Notes: generated by a model from the letters alone, not told the origin. A stretch of DNA of 64,000 nucleotides from Psilocybe azurescens (GCA_023853785.1 JAJIRX010000786.1:50653-114652), one strand, 5' to 3'; shown: positions 1 through 10,276, numbered from the stretch's first letter. Numbers and translations: made by a program.

Positions 1-470
1 GACGGCAGGGACGACAACGCCGGACGGCAGGGACGACAACGCCGGACGGCGGGGATGACAACGCCGGACGGCGGGGACGAAGACGCTGGACGGCGGGGAC
101 GACGACGTGGACAGCGGGGACGACGACGTGGACAGCGGGGACGACGACGTGGACAGCGGGGACGACGACGTGGACAGCGGGGACGACGGCGGGATGACGA
201 CGTGGACGGCGGGGACGACGACGTGGACGGCGGGGACGACGACGCGGACGTGGACGCGACAGGGACAACGCGGATGCGACAGGGACGACGATGCGGACGC
301 CGGACGGCGGCCGCGACAGGGACGAGGACCGACGCCGGACGGCAGGGACGAGGACGAGGACGAGGACGCCGGACGGGCGGCTGCAACAGCGACAAGGACG
401 GGTACGGCGGCTGCGACAGCGATGGATACGGACGCGGTACCGATGACCCGACGGACGACGACGACACATA
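1..470. repeat. GC-rich minisatellite, GACGGCGGGGACGACGACG-type units
   Basis: Imperfect units of about 18 bp built on GGGGACGACGACGTGGACAGC run through most of the interval, then decay into GAC/GGACGAGGAC variants. The three forward frames all stay open for long stretches because the unit lacks stop codons, giving Asp/Gly, Thr/Trp or Arg-rich strings. That openness is a consequence of composition and is not evidence of a gene. Confidence 0.85.
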
Positions 471-639
471 CGATGGTAAAGTACTGCTCCTGCTCCCCCT
501 TTTTTATTTTTTATTTTATTATCTTTTTTCTTCCTTTTGTCTTGGCCCTCGCATGTAGATATGTAGTAATGTATTAAATAGTTATTAATATACTTTATTC
601 CACTAATCTGAATTTATGTTAAGATTGAATTTATTTACT

Positions 640-830
640 GTGTCAAGTCCAGTGGACTCCAGTGGACTACAGTGGACTACAGTTATTTTAGTCCATATTC
701 AATGTATAGTATAAGATCTACTAAAGTGCAGTGGAATCCACTGGAGTCCACTGGACTCTGTTTACCTTTTACACTCAGTATATAGGCAAGTCCAGTGGAG
801 TCCAGTGGAGTCCACTGGAGTCCATATGGA
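640..830. repeat. Cluster of AGTCCASTGGACT palindromic motifs (left arm)
   Basis: About a dozen full or partial copies of AGTCCA-S-TGGACT, often overlapping in head-to-tail strings, occupy this stretch in two groups (about 650-690 and 725-830). The motif is its own reverse complement apart from the central base. Comparable clusters lie at 11020-11175, 12685-12985, 16320-16570 and 17680-17960. Confidence 0.85.
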
Positions 831-982
831 CTGTGTGGGGGATGGTAAAGTACTGCTAGGATACCACTGAGAGTCCAGATCCACTAGCACGGGTATCTGA
901 TCAATATTGAATCTTGCTTTGCTTTGCACACGTGTTTTCTGATGCGAATGCGAATTGCTCTATGCTACATGCAACATAGGGC

Positions 983-1432
983 GTGGGGCGTTTCCATACC
1001 ATTCTCACTACTGGTGCGCATCATCTTGATACTTCTTTCTTGGCCGCCTGGGCGACAACGACAACGACACTATTCTATGTACTTCACGAGTTTTTGAATC
1101 ATTGTATGATTGTTATCCCTCTGTCTATCTTCCGAGCTTCTCTGTACAGAGCGCACTTGCGCACGCGCATAGGTAGGAACGCGAACACCCTCATCAGTAG
1201 AAGTTCGTTGAACATGGCCATCTCTATCTCAAGCGAGGCAATCTCTAGTCTTGTTATTGATCCAGCTCTCATTCTTGATCTGATTCCGGTTTCCAGGGTA
1301 CCAAATCTCATGGATAGCATCAGAGATGGAGACGGGGACGGAGAAATGGAGATCGAACTCACCATGCCGTTGATACCTACTTCCAAGTCTGATTTCGATA
1401 TCTGCCCGTGGTTCGGAGGCGCTGGGGGATAA
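983..1432 (+). pseudogene. Fragment of family B acidic protein (3' exon)
   Basis: The reading frame includes ANTLISRSS and LMDSIRDGDGDGEMEIEL followed by PLIPTS. These align with the penultimate acidic exon of family B at 43719-44222 (DNDNEDGDGDGEMSMEL, PLMPTS) and at 51960-52080. Only this exon-sized piece is present. The neighbouring sequence (about 1500-1640, reverse orientation) instead matches the start of the family B block, so the copy is rearranged as well as truncated. A GGT trinucleotide run lies at about 1449-1471. The function of family B is unknown. Confidence 0.6.
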
Positions 1433-1499
1433 TGGTAATGATAACGCTTGTGGTGGTGGTGGTGGTGGTGATAGTGGGCAGAGTCGAGATCGAAATCAA

Positions 1500-2340
1500 C
1501 AGCGAAGAGGAGAAGGGGAACAGCAAGTTCCCTAAAAGGAAGTTTGGTGTCGGCCCGTGGTGCCGTACTAAAACACTTAGACTGCGGCATACTCGTGAGT
1601 CGGCATAATTATTACTTCGAAGTTTGAATACGCCTCTACTATCAGTGTCAAGGAGATTCAAAAAATTGTATTTTGGGTATTCTGCAATAAATACGCACTT
1701 TCTGGGCTCATATTTTTGTAGGGAGATAGTCACACATCTATTATACTGATATCCGAAGGTTTTTCAGAGGAGGATGGATGATAAGTTCAGCGGAGCAATT
1801 CCGCGTCTGAGTGTCCAAAAATCAAGGAGATTCAAACGGTTTGTCACGATGCGTCACACTCCCGCTTCAACCTCCGCACGGCATTTATACACGAGGAGCG
1901 CGCAGCAGCCGAATTATGAATGGAACACGTTGCAATTTAAGCGGAATTCAAAGCACAATCAGCGTGATCCTTCAAATTGTCACAATTTCCACTGATTCCC
2001 AGCTACAACCTCACGATGTGCGTACAGAGGGCTAAATTTTTACAGAGAGCTTCTCTAAAGTGTTACAAATGTTTCTGTCAAATTTTATAAGAATTGAAGA
2101 ACGTTTCGAGACGAGAGGTCAGATTCAAATTCAATTTTGATGACACCCTTGCAAAGGTGATGCACTTGGATCATAATGCTCCCTACTTCTTGTTTAAATT
2201 TTTGGATATTCATCAATATGAGACATAATTCTTTCAGAATGTAAAATTTTTGGAAGATTAGTTGCAAAGTTGGGCTCAGAAACTGGTTTTTGAATCTCCC
2301 TGTCGATTTGAATCCCATTGCACGTGATAGTACTAGTCGC
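1500..2340. other. Block-junction remnant and unassigned insertion
   Basis: Positions about 1500-1640 (reverse complement) match the junction sequence upstream of the other family B copies, near 28190-28265 and 40540-40630. Relative to the block at 40445-40540, the stretch 1640-2340 is extra. It has no convincing coding signal and contains two copies of TCAAGGAGATTCAAA (about 1650 and 1823). Confidence 0.45.
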
Positions 2341-2377
2341 TCAAACTCACGACGGTGAAGAAACACGATGATCATCA

Positions 2378-2728
2378 TGCCATTTCAACAAAGGATGTCG
2401 TCCAAGTTGGACATACAGTATCTCAGAAAACGAAACCTCTTGAACGCTTCAAAGCAAAGAAGTGTTATACAACGATCGTCCAAGGGTTTAATGTCTTCAC
2501 TTAAGTTCTGATATGGGCGAGGAAGGGGAGGGAAATGGAGGTGGACGATATGTGTCTGATGGAAGCATCGTACGTGACAGCATCGGCTAATTCCTTCGTA
2601 ACACGAATGTTGTAAAATACCGGGACAGTGCCGATCATGACGGTTCCGGGGATTAGAACGTCAGGAGGAGGTCTAGCCCAGCCGCTACACGAGTCTAAAC
2701 TGCGACTACCTGGTGAAATATTGACCAA
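2378..2728 (-). pseudogene. C-terminal tail of a conserved fungal hypothetical protein (copy 1)
   Basis: The minus-strand frame starting near 2728 carries PPPDVLIPGTVMIGT, VPVFYNIRVTKELADAV and related text. It is conserved in the same frame at 40058-40405 and 48515-48814, which argues that it was once coding. I recall similar C-terminal strings in unannotated Agaricomycete proteins but cannot verify this here. A stop interrupts the frame at about 2501, and homologous sequence continues to about 2378. The upstream part of the gene is absent. The truncated 5' end abuts the truncated OPT tail at 2742 head to head. Confidence 0.5.
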
Positions 2729-2741
2729 GAAATTTCTCTAG

Positions 2742-3213
2742 GTTCACTAACATCTTTATCCCTTTGCCGTTCTATATTATGTGGATTCAGAGATACTCCA
2801 GACCAGACTCACGCCTCGCCAAGGCCATGAAATATATCAACGTACCTGTTATTATGCTTTATATTGGATGGTGAGGGCTCTCGTAACTATCCGTCGTCTC
2901 AATTAACTCACATTTTGAAGGCCACCTTATTCTGTCAATGGACAATGGTAGTGAAGGATGAGGCACCCACGATGGTTTGTAAAGGTGAGCGTCCATCTCA
3001 CACACAGCTGCTGTCGTTTTATGGGCATTAAAAAGTCACTCTTTCTCTCAGTACAACAACTACCTCCTGTCTGTTGATCTCGATGGTGGGAGCCAGGTAA
3101 TTCTTTTCGTCTTTGCCTTTGCAGTGTTTGGCGCCAGTGGAAATGCGATCTCATTCGCGACGTGGTGGGGAAACAGTGATAGATCTAGTGTCGATAGGTA
3201 TAAGTCGACATGA
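2742..3213 (+). pseudogene. OPT-family oligopeptide transporter, C-terminal tail (copy 1)
   Basis: Three exons are readable: 2742-2870 (IPLPFYIMWIQRYSR, RLAKAMKYINVPVIM), 2921-2984, and 3052-3213 (YNNYLLSVDLDGG ending in FATWWGN then a stop). The order of motifs matches the end of small-oligopeptide transporters of the OPT family, which move peptides across membranes: a last loop, an aromatic helix, YNYLLS..LD.G, a hydrophobic helix and a terminal TWWGN. Exon 2 lost 36 bp between two CAATGGT repeats compared with the copy at 27.9 kb, creating stops. The 5' two thirds of the gene is missing, so this cannot be functional. Confidence 0.65.
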
Positions 3214-4445
3214 TATATGTACGTACTGTAGTGAAGCCGTATAGTACTTTACCGAGAATCAGACCCCATTCAATCGCCGCGACGCATGAGTTGTCAAAGT
3301 TCGGTTGAATGACCATCTTTAATTTCTTCGATTTGATGCAATGCGCATTGTGGAAATTCATCTTTCCTCATTGCATGACATACCCGGTAACAATCTTCTT
3401 GATGCCTACCAGTTTAGGGATTGTTGATTCAGATTTTGAGATTTACAGGGCGTGAAATACTCACGAGCTCAAATAAAATATTAGTTATGCGGGGAATCCC
3501 CGCGACGGATCGACATAAGTGTGGGGCGCGCGGGGTTCCCGGTCTATCGCTAAATGTCTAACGCGCATATTTCCGCTCATGCCACGCCTTCACTGCGCTT
3601 ATGCAGGAACCGAGCTCGAACAATTGATCCTTCGTACTGGTCCGGTTACTCGCTTTCAAAAAGAAATCAAAATTCGGCTCCACATAAGTAATATAACAGT
3701 TCAAAGCCGATGTAGTTACGTTAATCGTCTAACTCGAAGAGTAATAGCACGCCCTCAGCCATGTACGACCACATTCAAATTTTCAAGAAAGTAGTACCAC
3801 AAGTAGGCGACTCATGATATTATACGCGCAAAGCGTGACTGGGTCGTGATTCTCTCTGGAATGGCGTAGGCAATAGTAGAGTCACAGCCTCAAAGCTATA
3901 CATATCCCTTTTCGAAGTGTGGGCGCTCTTGAAATGCGTTTAAAATTGGCATTAGACAGATCTCAATGGTGGCCGTTTTTGGTTAGAACAGTGAGGTCGC
4001 TTTGACATATAACCCATAAGTAAATGGAAGCCAAGAAGCACGCTGACAGAATGTTGTAATGGTAATGTGTATGTTCTGATTTCCGACAGAAAGAAGAGAA
4101 ATTCGTTTCTGCGGGTATGACCTTTTCTAGCACCGGGGGTCTCATTGCAGACCGATACTGGATGTGCGTCTCAATGTCCAAGTAATAGGACTGTCACGAG
4201 GTCATTATTATAAGGATGCTCTGCCAGCTCCAGACACCTCTTCGCTTGGGGCCGTATATAAAAAAGACAAACAAGTTACTATTTGCGTTTTCTTGACAGC
4301 TGTTAAAGTTTCATTGACATTCAATTTTCTAATCGGCTAACTTGCTTCACAAAAATAATCACCGAGCCTTCTAGACTGAACTGTCAAACCCTGCATCAAA
4401 TCTATTTGCCCATTCCAATTCTGGCCTTACGACAGAAGCCAGCGA
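3214..4445. other. Non-coding interval of the duplicated block
   Basis: No convincing gene was seen. The interval is conserved in the other blocks (26.4-27.6 kb and 38.4-39.5 kb), including an inverted motif at 3489-3503, GCGGGGA-A-TCCCCGC. Short open frames such as the one at 3519-3794 are retained only in part between copies and are probably incidental. Confidence 0.5.
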
Positions 4446-4449
4446 AAAA

Positions 4450-4456
4450 TATAAAG
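4450..4456 (+). promoter_or_regulatory. TATA box of hydrophobin copy 1
   Basis: TATAAAG lies 90 bp upstream of the ATG at 4540. The same heptamer is conserved 89 bp upstream of copy 2 and about 89 bp upstream of copy 3, followed in each by GAGCG. Confidence 0.6.
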
Positions 4457-4539
4457 AGCGCCTGCAAGCTGTCCGTGTTTCCTCAGTGTCAACTACTCCA
4501 TTACAGCTAAAGTCCCTCTCTTAGACAACTAGTTCCGAC

Positions 4540-5122
4540 ATGTTCTCTCGTATCTCGGCCATTGCTCTCCTTGCTCTTCCCCTGCTCGCCACTGCTAACG
4601 TAGTTGCCCGCGGTGGTGAACCCAGCAACCAATGCAACACCGGTACTCTTCAGTGCTGCAACCAGGTTGGAACTGTAAGTCGACTGGATTTATTGGACGA
4701 CCAAGGGTGTAATAACTTACCGTTATGTTCAATCAGGCAAAGACTCTGGCCGCAAATAACGCTGGGCTTGCGTCTGTTTTGAACGCTGTTGTTGGACCAA
4801 TTGATGCAATCGTTGGAAGTGAGTCGAGCTTCATGCCTATGGTTGATTTAAATTCGACTGACTGACCTACTTTCTTTTTAATAGTCCAGTGCACCCCGGT
4901 CAGCGTCATCGCCGCTGCCGGCAACTCTGGTACTACATTTTTCTTAAACGAAAGCAGTACATCTGATATTATTTGTTTAGCACCGCCCAGCCAGTCTGCT
5001 GCACCGGCAACCAGTTTGTGAGTAATTTTACTGTAAAGCTATTCTTTGAATAAATGCTAATTTCTTCACCACAGAACGGCGCCGTCAATGTCGGCTGTAC
5101 TCCGATCAACGCCAACCTTTAG
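4540..5122 (+). pseudogene. Class I hydrophobin, copy 1, one-base frameshift
   Basis: Hydrophobins are small secreted proteins that assemble into amphipathic layers on hyphae and fruit bodies. Five exons are readable: 4540-4674, 4737-4818, 4885-4929, 4981-5017 and 5075-5122. A signal peptide (MFSRISAIALLALPLLATAN) precedes QCNTG..QCCNQVG, then IQCTPVSV, then QPVCCTGNQF and NVGCTPIN before TAG. Exon 3 is 45 nt against 46 nt in copy 3. The sequence reads AACTCTG before the GT donor where copy 3 reads AAATCTTG. The missing T removes the fifth cysteine and puts exons 4-5 out of frame, for a total of 347 nt. No alternative GT-AG choice that I can see repairs this. Copy 2 carries the same lesion. 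Confidence 0.8.
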
Positions 5123-5545
5123 GTGGTATCAGCTCACACCATCGTTAGCTCGAGTACCATACGGGCTACGTGATATATATACTATTGTGGACCTTGTTCT
5201 GGTCGTGGATAACATTTTGGATAGATATATACACATTGTTGATTTTAATATATATCGGTGTTAATTTTACTGTTGGTCATTACATGAATGGAGAAGCTGA
5301 GGAGTCATGTCTATTTGCAATTAAGTCTTCCGGCACCTGTTTCTGAACCAATGTGTCCAGTTCCAATAGCAGAATTTCGTGTGTAGGCACTATGTCCACC
5401 AGCTCTGACATGGTGCATAAGAGCCACGTGCTCTAAATGCTCGCCTTCAGTGAGCTCATGTCCTTAGAGTTTGACAGTGTTTGCTTTCTTGCAGTTCAAT
5501 GTGTCAATAAACATGTTCTACATCCAAGGCTGCAGGATTCTGGTC

Positions 5546-5640
5546 ATATCAATTTCCTGTGACACCAGTGTGGCATGTGGACAGACAGAACTACAGGGAG
5601 AACCATATCAATTTCCTGTGACACCAGTGTGGCATGTGGC
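5546..5640 (+). repeat. 59-bp tandem duplication at the arm boundary
   Basis: The string CATATCAATTTCCTGTGACA and its continuation CCAGTGTGGCATGTGG occur twice, about 59 bp apart, straddling the end of the left inverted arm near 5602. The right arm has one copy at about 25249-25284. Confidence 0.7.
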
Positions 5641-8524
5641 ATGTTGGCCTGGTGCAAACTAAATACAATGTTGTTAATATTTATTCTTTGTCATAACCTG
5701 ATGTTTCAAATACAAACATTGTTTGTGCTGGTCAGATCTTGTTGATTGGCTTCCATGTGCATCAGGCCCATTGTACTTGGGCCAGTGCTACCAGCTGGGT
5801 AGTTGTGAAGGCCATGATCAGCCTGATGGAGGCATCCTCTGCCAGTGGTATTGCTCATGACAGTGTTCTACATAAATAGGTAATTTAGCAACAATGTCCT
5901 ACCGCATAGTAACTCAGAGAACATATTTTGTTATGCTTGTGCTTTGATCTGATAAGAGGCTTGTGATTTAGATATTAAGTCAAACATGAGACTTGTAATT
6001 TGTTGTTATAATGAAACCACGGTATGTACATGTCTGACCTTATACTAATATACCTTTTATTACACAATATAAGATTATTGTTGGGGGCATTATGACACAC
6101 CTTTGGCCAGAGAGCAGAGCATGATGTTGCAAAATGGCTCACTAGGAGTCAGAGTAGCATGGGAGTGCTCAGGAGCATCTGCAAGAGCACCATAAATATA
6201 AATAATGTCAATTGATCACTGGGGAGTTTGAGCCATTCACAATACATGCCCACTATTCTCATATACATTTTGACAAGAATTAATCAAACAAAGAATGCTT
6301 GAAAACAACAGTCAACATATGTAAGTGTTCTGTGCTGATTAATTACTATTATCACTGATCAAGTCAAAACTCATTGAAGCAGGATGAAGAAGAATGAGCT
6401 TGCACATCTTATCACCAATCAGAAAGAGTTTTGACCAGGTCCTGGTAGCTTCAATGCATCCAAAACTTGTATCAGAAGCATCAAAATGGTACTGCTCAAT
6501 CCAAAAAATGGATTTTTGAAAGAGGTTTCCGAATCTGAACCTGAATTAGTATGTATTACTGTGCAATCATAATATGATTAGCTCTAATAAGTACTTTAGA
6601 ACCTGCCATTAGCATCGGAAAATTATGCACCCAAGTCTTCAAGTCATATACCTGTCGCTTCAGTGATATGTGTCTTTATTCTTTTGTTATGTATTCTATA
6701 TTCTTACCTGTTCTTTAGAGCCAGATGAAAGATATTATGAGCTCAGAGTTCTCCAACAATGCACAGAGTCAAGGTTCTCATGTGAGTACTCAATATTGTA
6801 CTCTGAGGTGATTAATTACATTACTGTCTGCAGTAGTCAAGCTTGGCACCTGTTCCTGTTCAAGTTCTTCTCAATGATTGCTGCTTCAACTCTGTACAAA
6901 AGATCATAGTGAACATTCAGGTGCCTGTAGATAGTATACAGTATGATGAGGAATGCAAACTGTGGGTCTCAGCACAGAAACTAGTTGCTGAGGTGAGGGC
7001 TTTTGTGTCCCCCACATATTCCAGCCAGAGTCCGCCGGAGTCTGCCATGGAATCCACCATTCCACCAGGAATGAGGGCAAAAATATAGCACAAAGCCGTG
7101 CCATATTATTTATTATCAATTCTGGCAGAATGGCGGATTCCGCAGCAGAATTGAATGGAATCCGTTTACAAAACAGATTACCCCAGAACGGAACTGAAAA
7201 TGGACTGGCATACGCATGGCGCCTCATTGTTAAGATCATTATGATGTAGATTAGAATCAATTAATTAATTTACATACAATTTTTATTGATCAGTAACCGT
7301 TTAATGGGATACCGATCAGCCGGACATACTTTTGGACCCTTAAACAGTCCGAAAATCCGTCCATCAAACACACGTGATTTCAGCATCTTGGCAACAGCCG
7401 GCGTCACAGTTTCCATGCCACATCACTCCTTTGTCAGTTCAATTCTTGCTTCCCTTTCCCCCATCCACTCTCCCCCTCCCCCTCCTTCCCCCACCACTGT
7501 TACGATCTCAAGTTAGAATCATGCAGTGTGCGTAATCTAACCACCAATCGTTTACAAGAACAAGTTCAAGTTCGAGTTGAGCAGGTTAAGCAGGTTGGAT
7601 TCTCAAGAACTAGCTAAAGAATACAGTGGATCCTTCCTAGTATAAATACTATGAATTGTACAGCAAGTTGAAACGAGTTTGAATGTTCATCAGCAGATGT
7701 ATATAGGAATAGAGGAAACAGATCAAATGTTCATCAAAAGATGTATCATAAAGATGGAAGCGAAAGTCCATCAGAGATATGATGGAGTTTCGTAAAATGA
7801 TAGAAGGCAAAGTTCATCAGAATATACGATGATGTATCAATGATGTGAAGGATGACAAAGAAAGGGAAAAGAAAAGGAAAAGGAAAGAGAAAAGAAAAAG
7901 AAAAGACTTGTCATAACAACCACCCAAACGTCCATCCCCTCCCTCTCTGCTCCCTCTCCACTCCCTCACCACTGCCGCTCTCCCTCTTTCCCCTCCCAAG
8001 CTGTGTGTTTCCTGTAAGCAGAACCAGTCAACCGTTGATGAGTCAGCCACCAAACAGATGAAAACCGCAGCTGGGGAAGAAGGAGCAGAGGCTGATGAGG
8101 GTGAGGGTGAGGGGAAGGGTGCCAGAGGCAAGGCACCCTCAAAATGTGCGTGCACTCACTTTTGCTAGCATTTCCGGTGCTAACCAACCCATACCACCCC
8201 TCACAGTGGTAAAACTTTGACACAGCAACGTCAGGAGGACGCTGCAGAGGCCGCAAAGGGCCCCCCACCCACCTTAAACCGTACGCATACCCCCCTCCCC
8301 CTTTTTTCATTCAAAAATATAGATATATTAATTTTATGTTCGCTTTATTAGTGTCATGTGGAAGCTCTATGGGGCTGCCACCTCGGTAGCCCCTCCTGTG
8401 CACCCTCCCAGTCCTCCCTCCCCTCCCACTGTGTCCGTGCTTCCCACTGTTGCTGCTGATAGTGAGTTCTTTCCAAGCCTTCAGGCCTACCACTAGGCAA
8501 TGGCACTGGTTGGAGTAACCCACA
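5641..8524. other. CpG-poor transposon-derived interval without a resolvable gene
   Basis: I see no gene I can name. 5641-7260 is AT-rich and nearly free of CpG. Short frames around 6670-7090 (for example LAPVPVQVLLNDCCFNS) could be decayed coding sequence but match nothing I recognise. 7855-7905 is a purine-only AAAGG-type tract. 7910-8310 is C-rich with CCCT and CCAC runs. The G+C and CpG content rise in the second half. Confidence 0.4.
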
Positions 8525-8810
8525 CAGGTTAGGGGTACGTGTACTGCACGGGTAGGGTACAGGTTACAATAGCCCTACTTGTGAGCTTTTGAACGAGTCT
8601 AAAAACATATTTTTCAACCAAAACTGAGGAAGATATGACTGATTTTGCAAAATTCTTCAAAATTAGCCATATCTCCTTCAATTATGGGCTGATTTGGACG
8701 TTTTTAGGCTCTTTTTGAAGGGTAAACCCATAGGGTTACGGGTAGGGTTGCCCCATGGGTAGAGTACGGGTTGCTGGCGCGATAACCGCGGGTTTACCTG
8801 TGCCATAGCC
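8525..8810. repeat. Hairpin-forming short repeat flanked by GGGTA-rich ends
   Basis: A central inverted pair (GAGTCTAAAAAC at about 8595 and GTTTTTAGGCTC at about 8699) is flanked by strings of GGGTAGGGTA/ACGGGT on both sides. It keeps CpG sites, unlike its surroundings. The size and structure suggest a short non-autonomous element. The boundaries are approximate and no target-site duplication was identified. Confidence 0.35.
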
Positions 8811-9202
8811 TATCTACCACCACATCAGCCCAGTGCACCTTTCACCACTGTGGCTGATGTTGATTATCCTATGAGAATCTCCAACCAGAGCAGTGGCCCT
8901 CTCACCACTGCTGATGGTTTGGTTGTGTCCACCACCATCACTGCAGGCCATGTACATCAGGACAATGGCTCTTTCACTGTAGGTCCTGATCATGGTATTT
9001 ATTATTATTATTGCTATTATTATCATGTATTTAGTTCCTTAAATAATATAGATGCTGTAAGCCTGGTGCCCAGTCTTACCACAGCCCCTTTCCATATTAT
9101 CTTATCTTATACATTTATGTGCATGTGACTATCATCCCTAAACTCCATTTCCTTGATATAGACTTACCTTAGACCTTATGCACTGTACACACCTGTAGCC
9201 AG
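8811..9202 (+). pseudogene. Possible upstream exon of the KDZ-associated gene
   Basis: A Pro/Ser/Thr-rich open stretch (for example TVADVDYPMRIS and ITAGHVHQDNG) ends near 8998 at a plausible GTATTT...TTTAG intron. It lies directly upstream of the recognisable 3' part. Association with that gene is inferred from position only. Confidence 0.3.
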
Positions 9203-9837
9203 TCAGTCATTCTATTGATATATTGTGGTCCTGTCATTCTCTGTGTGACTCTCAGTGAGCCTGGTGATGCCCAGCTTTCAGATGCATGGACAAAATTTGA
9301 TAGGTCTGAATCCACAACTAATGTATTAAAGTATTTGCAGTCTGTTTATAAGACAAAAAAATCTTGTCCTGATTACATATGTATTGACAAAGGATGTCAA
9401 GTGTTGCGAACAGCTGTTACCAATAGAAGTTGGGATGCTATGTGGAAAAAACATTAAAATTTATTGTGGACACTTACCATTATATTAATCACCAAGCCAA
9501 TGATTATCTTTGTCAAAAGTACTGCAATCCTTCTCTGGGTGATGGTTCAGCTCCAAATTGTGTAATTATTGTATATGATGATAATGGCAATGCATATGCC
9601 CAGAGAACCTTTAATACACAAGTGTGTGAACAATTATGTAAATGCATGGCTGGGTGGTTTTGAATCTATACTTAAATGTATGACACCTGGCAATTTCAAC
9701 TGGTTTCTACACACAATACTATTTTACCACACAAAATATGTCATTGCAAAAAGAAAAAAAGGCAGAGTCTTCAGATAGTGATAATGAAAATAAAGAATTA
9801 GGATTGGATGAAGAGACTAGTGATTCTGACTCAGACT
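9203..9837 (+). pseudogene. KDZ-transposon-associated cysteine-cluster gene (CxC5/CxC6-like), 3' part
   Basis: The frame can be followed through two frameshifts: DAWTKFDRSESTTNVLKYLQ, then CPDYICIDKGCQVLRTAV, then FIVDTYHYINHQANDYLCQK with YCNPSLGDGSAPN, then a C-terminal WLGGFESILK..MTPGNFNW. The Cys/His spacing and the order 'ID.GC..LR ... VDTYHYINH..D..C...CNP' resemble the CxC5/CxC6 modules described with KDZ transposases in Agaricomycetes; this is recalled and was not searched. An A-run indel near 9455 and another indel near 9625 break the frame. The downstream right end at 10276 carries the same terminal sequence as the fold-back at 14-15 kb, which contains the same C terminus. Confidence 0.6.
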
Positions 9838-10127
9838 AAATTGAATACAAGTGTGTAAAAAAACAAGTTAATTCACATAGTAGATTATATAAGCAATGTG
9901 CAGTAGGTGTATGATACAAGGTAAATTACATAAGCAGTATATAGTAGGTATATGATACAGGGTAGATTATATAAGCAGTGTATAGTAGGTGTATGATAGT
10001 AGTGATAACTGTGTAAATCTATTTTTTATTCAGCCCAAAAGTGTGGGAAATTGTTTTTACTCAGCTTCAAGCCATGGGAATTCCATTTTACTACTGTATT
10101 GGCTATAAATAACTCTATTCCCCTTCA

Positions 10128-10276
10128 TTCCCCTCTATTCCCTCTCCAATTCCTTCATTCCCTCTTCAATCCCCTTTATTCCCTCTATTCCCTCTATTCC
10201 CTCTATTCCCTCTATTCCCTTCACTCCCTTTCTCAATCCCTCCAGTCCTAGGGAATATGTGGGGAGTGAGAAGTAC
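10128..10276. repeat. CCCTCTATT microsatellite and transposon right end
   Basis: Runs of CCCTCTATT/TCCCTTCA units fill about 10128-10230. They are followed by a terminal GGGGAGTGAGAAGTAC at 10261-10276. The same terminus, GGGGAGTGATAAGTAC, closes the fold-back at about 15173-15188, and its inverse opens it. Both have ATTCC/GGAATCC repeats just inside, so they appear to be ends of one element family. Confidence 0.55.

Larger units (their letters stand above)
1..855 (+). repeat. Left arm of a long inverted repeat (transposon-like end)
   Basis: This arm is cut by the window edge. Read inward it holds a GC-rich minisatellite, a T-rich tract, an AT-rich stretch and then clustered AGTCCASTGGACT motifs, ending in GGGGATGGTAAAGTACTG near 855. 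The same order occurs in reverse complement at 10990-12440, with long collinear stretches (for example the AT-rich part after 550 matches 11150-11275). The pair therefore looks like the two ends of one large element or of two facing copies. The outer boundary and any target-site duplication lie outside or are not identifiable. No transposase in between can be tied to it. Confidence 0.8.
2340..5602 (+). repeat. Left arm of the 3-kb inverted segmental duplication
   Basis: Sequence from the hypothetical-protein tail through the OPT tail and hydrophobin copy 1 to GACAGACAGAACTACAGGGA near 5602 recurs inverted. The inverted partner ends at 25217 and runs to about 28190. It recurs again, more diverged, at 37550-40440. 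The two arms bracket 19.6 kb of transposon-rich DNA. Divergence between arms is low in the hydrophobin region, with only a few substitutions and one indel in the introns. Confidence 0.85.

Noticed and set aside
55..577. Two plus-strand frames of 156-167 codons at the window start
   Set aside because: They are generated by the GACGGCGGGGACGAC minisatellite. The text is Arg/Gly, Asp or Thr repeats and runs into the T-rich tract without any domain.
3519..3794. A 91-codon frame partly shared with 27126-27389
   Set aside because: Similarity comes from DNA-level duplication of the block. The frame changes between copies, the third block lacks an equivalent, and no domain is visible.
4540..4782. 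An 80-residue product from the unspliced first exon of hydrophobin copy 1
   Set aside because: It reads through a consensus GTAAGT donor into the intron. The same happens at copy 2, and the downstream exons are plainly hydrophobin, so the spliced model is preferred.
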